Source of the DNA: Nitrospirota bacterium
GTDB lineage: Bacteria; Nitrospirota; Thermodesulfovibrionia; Thermodesulfovibrionales; UBA6898
Length of the DNA stretch: 64,000 nt
Direction of reading: 5' to 3'
Assembly (NCBI GenBank): GCA_016215155.1
Contig: JACRLQ010000007.1
Span: 1 to 64,000, forward strand
In this document: piece by piece, positions 7,964 through 15,555 of the stretch
Layout of the letters: each line of letters starts with the position of its first letter
Numbering within the stretch: position 1 is the stretch's first letter
Notes under the pieces: generated by a model
The model's input: only the letters and a program-made list of their open reading frames with translations
Told to the model about the DNA's origin: nothing
Database searches by the model: none
Position numbers and translations under genes: made by a program

Positions 7964-10900
7964 ATGAATTCTGATTTCGAAAAAATATTACAAAAAACTG
8001 CGAATCTTAAGAGAAAGTTCTCTCAAATGTCTGAAAGCTTGTTACAGACATCTGAAGGGTTGAGCGCCCCTGGATCGCCCCCTGAAGAGCATCTAATTGA
8101 TTCACTGAATGCTTTGCGGACGGAATTCCTATCTCTTACCCAGGAAGTTTGTGAACAGTCTGCGTCAGTAGGTTCGCCCTTACCTTATCCAACATCTATT
8201 CATGAAATCGAAACGGCAGTGACTACACTTAGTGCTGAAGTTGACTTTCTCAGAGAAAAAAAGATTGAAGCTGTCTTGAATGTTCTTGACAGATGTTTAA
8301 ATTTGGTTCACAAGGGCGAAGCGGATTTTGGCCCGTTGAATGCTTTGCGTTCTAAGGCGACAGACCTAAAGCGAGCTATCCTCGCGTCTGATTCCTCTTC
8401 AATAGAAGTAGACAAACTGGAAATGGATTCAAAACCATTCGTTGCTCTTCTTGAAATTATTGAAGAAACTAACACTGTTTCTGACGAAAAATGGGTGGAA
8501 CTGGATGAAATTGTAACACGCGGTTTCGGGCGATTGCTTGCGGTAGCGGCAAGCAGAGGAAAACTAGCTAATAATGAAGCAGCACTCTACCAAGTCGAAA
8601 CAGCAGTTGAGACTGCCATAGATTATTCTTGCACTGAAGAGCTTAAGGATCCCGACATTGCAGCTACCTTTTCAGATTTGACTGACTCTCTTACAGAACC
8701 TCAGCGTGTCGAAAATGCAACGATGAAAGATGGGCGTTCGCTGAAACCTGTCAACGATGAAGACAGCCTTTCATCTTACGCGCTGACGCCGTTCTCATTT
8801 GCTGTCAATGATGATTCTGCAATAATCGCGCGAGGAATTTTGCAGTCAGGGGCAAGACAAGAGGATTTATTGCCGACCTTGATCTGCCACCTTCTCTTGG
8901 AGGGAAGATATGGCATGGCGTTTCACTTGGCCAAATTCCTGGAGGCGTTAGAAATTCCACAAAAGTCTTGTATTCCTTCTTGGCTTGTTCGTGCTATAGC
9001 TTTGGCCCCTTTAATTAGATTTGACTCTGGTGTAATATCCGAAATACTTAAGACTGATTTTTTTCGATTTGGAGACCATTCTTCTGAATCAGCGGAACTA
9101 AACCACGCTATAAATTTCTTGCTCGTAGGCGCAACGCTACAGCCTACACTCCTGGCCCCTAACACGGGGGCAGCCGGAATCCTACAGATGATTCGCCTCA
9201 GGGGCTTACCTGTGCTTTCTGAATTCTGCAAGAAAGTTGCTGATTATGGCAACTTACAGCACCCAATAGATCTTAATGCCTTGAGAAGAATCAAGGATGT
9301 CGGCGTATGGGAAAGCGAGTTTGCTCAACTACTGAAAGAAGTCGAAGCGTGGAAAAAACTTTCTAAGTCGATGACATTTATCTATCAGCCTGCTGGAAGG
9401 GTCTGGAAGAAATGGGTTGAGCCCAAAGGGCTCATTAGCTCCTTAATAGAACCCATCATAAATAATGAGCAGGAGAAAGTGCATGCACTGAAAGGAGAAA
9501 TAGCTAGGCTTTCTAATGACAATGAGTTTCACCGCGAGGTTGAGGATACGCATCGTGGACTGGTAGGCGGTAGGGTTCTTGATAATATAACGGGCAAGCC
9601 GTTATTCCAGCTTGGAGCACGGATTCGGGAGGCCCTCGAATTTGGTCAGAGATGGTTGGACCTGAGAGAGAAATACCCGAGTCAACCTGATAACTATTTG
9701 CACCAACAAGCTAAACTTCTTTACATTGGAATTTCAACCCTTGCAGGCAACACCTATAAAGAACTCGATATTTTCTTCTCTGAACATGAAACTATATGCA
9801 TTCGCGCGGGAATTATTTGCTGTAGAAAGTCAATACAAGAAGTGCTCAATCTATTTGATCGAAGTACAAATCTACCTTTAACCGAACCCGATCCTCGTCA
9901 TATCGTGCATGCAGATCTGCTTGCCATAGATGAACTTTACTTAAATGAAGAATGGGAACCTGAAGCTGAATATGATTGGGCTTTTGTCAGCTCACTTCTA
10001 AAACTTCTCGCTAAGCCCACTATTGATTGGAATCAGGTTTTTCAGTCCAAATGTGATATTGGAGATCATGATGGAACACTCAAAATAATAGATTACCTCT
10101 CACGCCGCGTAGTTGACCAAGTCGATACGGATGCATTGCAGCGGAGGAGAGACAAAGTGCTAAAAGACGCTCAAAGTGTAATGAAAATAAGCTTGGCTAA
10201 TTCAAAAAAGGAAGTGGAGAAAGCGTTCGCTTTTGGTACGCTCAAAGAGGCCGAGCGCGCAAAATATATCAGCAGTGTTGAAGGGCTTGAACTTACATTG
10301 AATGATGTTATGCGTTTTTCAGAAAAACACAAGCAATTGGATAACATGCGCTCAGAAATTGAACAAATCCGAAAAAATGCTGTTACACAAACGCGTCAAA
10401 TAATAGACTCCCTACCATTTAACATGGATAAGGCTAACTATGAAAGGATCTGCAAGGTTTTGGACAAGGGAGATATTCTGAGTGCTAATGAGTATATCGA
10501 AATTATTCGTGCAGGCCAACCTTTGCCAGAGATAGCAGAAGAAAGAGACGAGTTTCTAGATTTTTTTGTTCATAAGTATGCGCCTCTTTATGAATTTCTG
10601 CAAAAAAGTGAAAGCAATAATCGTCTCATTGATGATGTCTCAAGAGGAAGAAGCATAGGCCCTATTTCGCTAACGCAAGTGCCAGGCCCACAAGCAAAAG
10701 AGGCTTCAAAATTGCTAACTGCATGGTTTGAGGCTAAAACAGCAAATATGACAATAAGGGAAGAGACGGCTAGAGATATTTTAAGGGGCCTCGGATTTAT
10801 TCCTATGAAGGTTGTTAAGGAAAAAACCGCTGGTCGCCTATGGATTAAAGCTGATACGGTGCCAGTTCAGGATAAGCGAGTTTGTCCCGTATCGCTTTTT

Positions 10901-13333
10901 GGAAGTGAAGCAGAAGGCCGATACAGAATTCTATGCGTCTGGGATAGGCCTTCGGAAGACGAACTCCTTTCGGCTATGGGGGACACTGCACGTGGCAGTG
11001 CGGTTATAATCTTTCATTTCGGTAGGATGAGCGAAAAAAGGCGCAGGGATTTAGCTCATCTTAGCAGGGATCGGCGGCGATCTTTTCTTCTTGTTGACGA
11101 TATGCTTGTCTTTTACCTATGTGGGGAGAGAGGCTCTCGACTGCCGACTCTTTTCCAGTGCGCGCTTCCCTTTACATCAAGTGAACCTTATACGACCACG
11201 GCGGGTTTAGTACCGATAGAAATTTTTTATGGCCGAGAGAGGGAAAAAGCTTCAGTTATGGATTCGAAAGGTTCTTGCTTCATTTACGGAGGCCGCCAGC
11301 TGGGTAAAACGGCTCTTTTACGCACCGTGCAACGAGAATTTCATCAACCTGAAAGAGGACAAATAGGAATTTGGATTGACTTGAAAGTCCGTGGAATTGG
11401 CTACGATAAAGATCCAGACGACCTCTGGGCTCTTCTAAATACAGAATTTAAGAAGACTGGCATAATACCAGCAAGCGCACGGCCTACGCTAGGTCCAGAT
11501 AAATTGTTAAACTATGTTGAGGAGTGGCTTCAGGCGGTCCCAAATCGTCGCGTACTCCTGCTGCTGGACGAAGCGGACAGGTTCCTTGAACAGGACGGGG
11601 TAAAAAAGAGCGCCAACAAGCAAAACGCGGGTGAGTTTATTCGTGTAGACCGACTCAAAGGATTAATGGACAGGAGCAATCGCAGCTTTAAAGTTGTATT
11701 TGCAGGTTTGCATAACGTGCAAAGAACAACTCGGCTGTCTAATCATCCGTTGGCACACTATGGAGAACCTCTCTGTATTGGGCCACTAATAGAAGATGGC
11801 GAATGGCGCGAGGCGATGGCACTCATCGTACGTCCTCTGCAGAGTCTTGGTTATCGTTTTGAGTCACAAGACCTTGTTACACTTATTTTATCACAGACTA
11901 ATTACTATCCAAGTTTAATCCAGCTTTATTGTCGACAGCTATTGAAGCATGTGGGATATCCAAATCTGCCGGTATTTGATCGAAATACAACACCCCCCTA
12001 TACTATTGAGTATAAACATATTGAAGATGCTTATCAGAGTCAAGAACTTAGAAAGGCTATTCGTGAGCGCTTCATGCTCACTCTAGATCTCGACACTAGG
12101 TATCGAGTTATTGCTCATGTAATTGCTTTGCAAAGCATTGAGTATGCTGGGAAAGGCATTAATCGAGGTATGCACGTGGTGGAGATTCGCGAGCAAGCCG
12201 CTTATTGGTGGCCCGAAGGCTTTCGGGATGATTCTTCTGAAGATTCGTTCAGAGTACTCGTCGAGGAGATGGAAGGACTCGGGGTTCTTCGCTCAGTTGA
12301 TGGCCTATATGTATTACGCAGTCCCAATGTCATTTCCCTTATTGGTACTGAAGAGGAAATACTTGAAGAACTTGACTCTTGTAGAAAAAAATATGAACCG
12401 CCTCCAGAATTCGAACTGACGAGCTTTAGGACTTCGGATAAGAATGATATTTCGAGACGTAGCCCTCTTACTGCACAACAACTTTCCGAAATTGTGGGCC
12501 GAGGCCACTCTGTATCAATCATATTTGGGTGCCGCGCTGCTGGCTTGCACGATGTAAGAGACTTTATCTTGAACGCACAAGGAGAACCTTACTTTATTGA
12601 ACCTACGCCGACGACAGATAGAGCCCAATTCATGAGGATATTAAATGACTTAAAGGGCCGTGAAACAGAAGGTACAACAGTCATTTTGATATCTGATGAG
12701 TGTAGCTGGTCTGAGTATTGGATAAACGACGCTATTCAAAAAGTCAGCCAACTTAAGTCGAAATCTTCTTTTGCGAGTGTGGTTTTTTTAGCTAATCCAG
12801 CTATGATATGGCAATTACTCCTTAACTCCGAAGAAGGCCTAGGAACACTCTCAAAAGAGGGGGTTAAGACTTTCACTCTTAGACCATGGAATGATTCTGC
12901 CATCCGTCAATGGCTTGAAGATTGCAGTATTACGAGTAATAAAAACTTAAGGGAAGGAATCTTTCAAACAACAGGAAACTGGCCAATGTTACTCTATCGT
13001 ATTCGGGAGGTCGCAAAGGACAACCTGATACTTATTGAAAATCTTCCCCAGCTCCGCACTCTTTTAGGGGAACAGCCATTTCTCAGTGAAACTTTTACAG
13101 CAATGGGGTTGGACGTTCGGGATCCCGGCCTCATTTTGCGCGAATTTGCTGAACTTGGAGGAGAAGCATCTGAAGAGGACCTTATTGGTGTTATTGAAGA
13201 CGTCGATCCCAAGTTGATTAGCAAATGTTTACGCTGGGGAGATTTGCTTGGGTTCATTCATCGTGCTGAAAAGAATTTATTACGATTGGATCCAATAGTC
13301 AGTAATACATTGCACAATTATGGAACTTCATGA
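7964..13333 (+). CDS. giant multidomain P-loop NTPase (STAND/AAA-like), putative defence ATPase
   Basis: A protein of about 1,789 residues, which I do not recognise as a named family. Residues 1 to about 850 are mainly helical, with a coiled-coil-rich stretch around 710-840. A conserved-looking segment (about 900-1090) leads into a Y-G-R-E-R-E motif, then a Walker A loop (G-G-R-Q-L-G-K-T, about 1109-1116) and a Walker B (L-L-L-L-D-E-A-D, about 1198-1205), the layout of STAND and Orc1/Cdc6-like ATPases. A winged-helix-like part follows. A second P-loop-like module around 1515-1680 has lost the Gly-Lys-Thr (I-F-G-C-R-A-A-G) and keeps only a weak Walker B. The C-terminus is again winged-helix-like. 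ATG 7964 is preferred to GTG 7952; neither has a clear ribosome binding site. Three bases separate it from the next gene. Codon use is A/T-richer than the flanks. It is inferred to sense or remodel a target and control the partner protein. Confidence 0.8.
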   Translation: MNSDFEKILQKTANLKRKFSQMSESLLQTSEGLSAPGSPPEEHLIDSLNALRTEFLSLTQEVCEQSASVGSPLPYPTSIHEIETAVTTLSAEVDFLREKKIEAVLNVLDRCLNLVHKGEADFGPLNALRSKATDLKRAILASDSSSIEVDKLEMDSKPFVALLEIIEETNTVSDEKWVELDEIVTRGFGRLLAVAASRGKLANNEAALYQVETAVETAIDYSCTEELKDPDIAATFSDLTDSLTEPQRVENATMKDGRSLKPVNDEDSLSSYALTPFSFAVNDDSAIIARGILQSGARQEDLLPTLICHLLLEGRYGMAFHLAKFLEALEIPQKSCIPSWLVRAIALAPLIRFDSGVISEILKTDFFRFGDHSSESAELNHAINFLLVGATLQPTLLAPNTGAAGILQMIRLRGLPVLSEFCKKVADYGNLQHPIDLNALRRIKDVGVWESEFAQLLKEVEAWKKLSKSMTFIYQPAGRVWKKWVEPKGLISSLIEPIINNEQEKVHALKGEIARLSNDNEFHREVEDTHRGLVGGRVLDNITGKPLFQLGARIREALEFGQRWLDLREKYPSQPDNYLHQQAKLLYIGISTLAGNTYKELDIFFSEHETICIRAGIICCRKSIQEVLNLFDRSTNLPLTEPDPRHIVHADLLAIDELYLNEEWEPEAEYDWAFVSSLLKLLAKPTIDWNQVFQSKCDIGDHDGTLKIIDYLSRRVVDQVDTDALQRRRDKVLKDAQSVMKISLANSKKEVEKAFAFGTLKEAERAKYISSVEGLELTLNDVMRFSEKHKQLDNMRSEIEQIRKNAVTQTRQIIDSLPFNMDKANYERICKVLDKGDILSANEYIEIIRAGQPLPEIAEERDEFLDFFVHKYAPLYEFLQKSESNNRLIDDVSRGRSIGPISLTQVPGPQAKEASKLLTAWFEAKTANMTIREETARDILRGLGFIPMKVVKEKTAGRLWIKADTVPVQDKRVCPVSLFGSEAEGRYRILCVWDRPSEDELLSAMGDTARGSAVIIFHFGRMSEKRRRDLAHLSRDRRRSFLLVDDMLVFYLCGERGSRLPTLFQCALPFTSSEPYTTTAGLVPIEIFYGREREKASVMDSKGSCFIYGGRQLGKTALLRTVQREFHQPERGQIGIWIDLKVRGIGYDKDPDDLWALLNTEFKKTGIIPASARPTLGPDKLLNYVEEWLQAVPNRRVLLLLDEADRFLEQDGVKKSANKQNAGEFIRVDRLKGLMDRSNRSFKVVFAGLHNVQRTTRLSNHPLAHYGEPLCIGPLIEDGEWREAMALIVRPLQSLGYRFESQDLVTLILSQTNYYPSLIQLYCRQLLKHVGYPNLPVFDRNTTPPYTIEYKHIEDAYQSQELRKAIRERFMLTLDLDTRYRVIAHVIALQSIEYAGKGINRGMHVVEIREQAAYWWPEGFRDDSSEDSFRVLVEEMEGLGVLRSVDGLYVLRSPNVISLIGTEEEILEELDSCRKKYEPPPEFELTSFRTSDKNDISRRSPLTAQQLSEIVGRGHSVSIIFGCRAAGLHDVRDFILNAQGEPYFIEPTPTTDRAQFMRILNDLKGRETEGTTVILISDECSWSEYWINDAIQKVSQLKSKSSFASVVFLANPAMIWQLLLNSEEGLGTLSKEGVKTFTLRPWNDSAIRQWLEDCSITSNKNLREGIFQTTGNWPMLLYRIREVAKDNLILIENLPQLRTLLGEQPFLSETFTAMGLDVRDPGLILREFAELGGEASEEDLIGVIEDVDPKLISKCLRWGDLLGFIHRAEKNLLRLDPIVSNTLHNYGTS

Positions 13334-13336
13334 TTC

Positions 13337-14467
13337 ATGAGACAATTCTGGTGGCAACTTCCCGGACCTTCAGATTTTATTTCTCGGATTGAGCAGGATC
13401 TAAGAGACGCAAAAAATATTGTCCTTCTGTTACCACAATACGGTGCTTTAGGCCTATTAGACGCGCTTAGACCGAGGCTGTCGAGTGCCCGCTGGAGAAG
13501 TATTAAAGTCAGTGAAGAAGAGAACATAAACCCTCTTCACCTTCTCTGGAAAAAATATATAACAGAAACCGAATATCATCAAGACCATAATGTTGATGAC
13601 TTATTGCAACATGATGAATTTGCCCAACATATTATATGTATAAACGGCATTACGCAGAGCACGTGGCCTAGATGGAAAGACTTCCTGCTTCAATATGCGC
13701 ACGCTTGCCGCTCTGTATTACCACAAAAAAGAAGCTTGCTTTGTATTTCTCTTACAAATGAACTAGTACTAGATTCTCCTACGGAAGATGTCTGTCTTTC
13801 AAATCATTCCTTACGGTCGTACATTGAGCCTATCGATATGCTTCTTTATGCCGCTATGATTTTAAAGAAAAAAAACATGCCTAGGTTGCAAAAGCAGGTC
13901 GCTATCCCAATAATCGCGAATTTGGCTTTGTGGGATCCCCTTGTTTATGAGCGGTTCGCTTACAAGCCGATCGAAATAATTCTGAGCCCTATCGATACGC
14001 TTAAAAATATTGGCTTGGAACGGTCATGGAGGGCCGGGATCGAATGTACAGAGGAGCGTTGGATTAATGGCATAGCAGATACGATTGACGGCAAGGAAAT
14101 GATTCATTCAGCATTTCTAGCACAGCACGGGACACTTGATGAAATTAACCGAAGGATATGGACTGCTCAAATAGGTGTGTTGATGCCTTTTGTTGAAGAA
14201 AAGCGACAACAACTGATTAGTGACTTAAAAGATTTGCTAATTGTGCCCCATTCCGCAGGCTATAAGGTAATAAGCGATGTGAGGGAGTTGGAGATAGGCC
14301 ATATTCATTATCAAGCGAACAATGGGTTCTTCACAATTAACGAACACACAAAAAGATTGATCACTCGGCTGAGAGATATCCGCAATTGCCTTTCACATAT
14401 TGAAGCGCTTAGTCCTGAACTTCTACTATGTGAAGATATTGGTTTGAACGTCGACACCTGCACTTAA
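13337..14467 (+). CDS. partner protein with C-terminal HEPN-like R-x4-H motif
   Basis: A 376-residue protein of unrecognised family, starting three bases after the giant NTPase gene, so almost certainly co-translated. Residues about 1-45 (W-W-Q-L-P-G-P then N-I-V-L-L-L-P-Q-Y-G) have the strand-loop-helix look of a P-loop that has lost its Gly-Lys-Thr. H-I-I-C-I-N-G-I and L-L-C-I-S-L-T resemble later strands of such a fold. The C-terminal 70 residues are helical and include L-R-D-I-R-N-C-L-S-H, giving Arg349-x4-His354, the catalytic pattern of HEPN RNases. The likely role is effector or adaptor of the two-gene system. No signal peptide or membrane segment is seen. The HEPN assignment rests on a short motif and its setting. 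Confidence 0.72.
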   Translation: MRQFWWQLPGPSDFISRIEQDLRDAKNIVLLLPQYGALGLLDALRPRLSSARWRSIKVSEEENINPLHLLWKKYITETEYHQDHNVDDLLQHDEFAQHIICINGITQSTWPRWKDFLLQYAHACRSVLPQKRSLLCISLTNELVLDSPTEDVCLSNHSLRSYIEPIDMLLYAAMILKKKNMPRLQKQVAIPIIANLALWDPLVYERFAYKPIEIILSPIDTLKNIGLERSWRAGIECTEERWINGIADTIDGKEMIHSAFLAQHGTLDEINRRIWTAQIGVLMPFVEEKRQQLISDLKDLLIVPHSAGYKVISDVRELEIGHIHYQANNGFFTINEHTKRLITRLRDIRNCLSHIEALSPELLLCEDIGLNVDTCT

Positions 14468-14677
14468 TCATAGATGGTGGCTTATACGGGGGTCGACTTG
14501 ACTACATTGATTTATTTCAAAATCAGAGGTGCAGTTCAATCAATACAGGGATCAGGTATAAGTTTTAAATGACACTTCATGTTGGGGGCCGTTCCCGATA
14601 AAAATGACTCGGGGGCTGCAGGGGCTTGCTCTTGACAGTCCGAATATGGTACGTTATTTAAACCGGAGGTGTATGCC

Positions 14678-14974
14678 ATGAAAATCAAGGAAGACATTCG
14701 GCCTGTGACATATCTAAAAGCGCGGGCTGCTGACCTGCTGGAGCAGATAAACGCCACTCACCGTCCTGTCATTATTACCCAAAACGGAGAGGCCCGGGGT
14801 GTCCTGCAGGACCCCGAATCATACGAGCGTATGCGGACGGCGATAGGGCTGCTTAAGCTGATGGCCCAGGGAGAAGAAGATGTCAGCCAGGGCCGGGTTA
14901 TTGGACAGGATGAACTCTTCAGAAAACTGGAAGCCGGGATAAACGCAAAAAAAGTCCCGACAAAAGGACAATGA
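14678..14974 (+). CDS. Phd/YefM family antitoxin
   Basis: A 98-residue Phd/YefM-type antitoxin. The N-terminal DNA-binding part contains Y-L-K-A-R-A-A-D-L-L and the hallmark R-P-V-I-I-T-Q-N-G-E-A-R-G-V-L-Q-D-P-E-S-Y. The C-terminal tail should bind the toxin. The frame is open from GTG 14669, but that codon lies inside the Shine-Dalgarno (GGAGG, 14665-14669). ATG 14678, eight bases downstream, is the proper start. It overlaps the toxin gene by four bases (ATGA). Such pairs usually autoregulate through the antitoxin. Confidence 0.88.
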   Translation: MKIKEDIRPVTYLKARAADLLEQINATHRPVIITQNGEARGVLQDPESYERMRTAIGLLKLMAQGEEDVSQGRVIGQDELFRKLEAGINAKKVPTKGQ

Positions 14975-15294
14975 ATAGATATTCCGTTGATTGGTCACTT
15001 TCGGCAGCAGACGATCTTGAAGCAATTATTGAGTATATTTCTGATGAAAGTCGGGCGGCAGCCATTGAGCTGCTGGGCAGAATCAGGGGAAAGGCTTCCG
15101 GTCTTACCTTAATGCCTGAGAGGGGCAGAATAGTCCCTGAGCTGAAGGCACAGGGCATTATTATGTACCGGGAAATCATGGTGTCTCCGTGGCGAATAAT
15201 TTATCGCATATCGGGTCGTGCCGTTTATGTATTTGCCGTTATTGACTCACGCCGTAATGTTGAGGATCTTCTGCTTGAGAGATTGACACGGTAG
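14971..15294 (+). CDS. ParE/RelE-type toxin
   Basis: A 107-residue toxin of the ParE/RelE superfamily. It shows the N-terminal W-S-x-x-A-x-x-D-L-E-A-I-I-E-Y-I pattern, the central G-R-I-V-P-E-L and the late Y-R-I-S-G-R-A-V-Y-V-F-A-V-I-D-S-R-R-N strand pair typical of the family. The pair with the preceding Phd-type antitoxin is intact and translationally coupled. ParE members inhibit gyrase and RelE members cleave mRNA; the sequence does not settle which. It closes the accessory island. Confidence 0.88.
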   Translation: MNRYSVDWSLSAADDLEAIIEYISDESRAAAIELLGRIRGKASGLTLMPERGRIVPELKAQGIIMYREIMVSPWRIIYRISGRAVYVFAVIDSRRNVEDLLLERLTR

Positions 15295-15378
15295 CTCCTT
15301 AAAAATTACAGGAGTTTCTTTGCCGGTTATTATATAATTATCCATGTCGGTCTTTTTATATGTCAACAGTGCATTCCT

Positions 15379-15555
15379 ATGAAAGAGATCTGGGTATTCC
15401 TTTTCCTGCTCGGGCTGCTTTTTTTCGACTGGCCCCTGATCGAGATCGCGGTCTCATTTCTGCATTACTATCTTTTTGCCGCCTGGGGGATCTTTATCGT
15501 CGTCGTGCATCTTGTCATACGATTGACCGAAAAAAAAGGCGCTAATAATGTTTGA
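15379..15555 (+). CDS. small membrane protein preceding the sensor kinase fusion (CbrX-like)
   Basis: A 58-residue protein with two hydrophobic segments (about residues 5-27 and 30-49) joined by D-W-P-L, then a short basic tail (R-L-T-E-K-K-G). It overlaps the following symporter-kinase gene by 8 bases (ATG of the kinase at 15548, stop here at 15553-15555), a strong sign of coupled translation. Size, topology and overlap resemble the small CbrX frame reported upstream of cbrA in Pseudomonas (from memory). It may be a subunit of the kinase's transporter domain, as DUF4212 proteins are for related symporters. No Shine-Dalgarno is visible before the ATG. A competing frame from 15360 has no membrane character and looks false. 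Confidence 0.68.
   Translation: MKEIWVFLFLLGLLFFDWPLIEIAVSFLHYYLFAAWGIFIVVVHLVIRLTEKKGANNV

Noticed and set aside
10740-11200. Possible Mrr-like nuclease domain in the giant NTPase (residues about 925-1080)
   Set aside because: The strand order looked suggestive, but I could not find a convincing D ... E-x-K set, so no nuclease is claimed there.
15360-15545. Open frame of 61 codons upstream of the kinase fusion
   Set aside because: It has no membrane character or motifs. A different frame (15379-15555) gives a convincing two-segment membrane protein that overlaps the kinase start.
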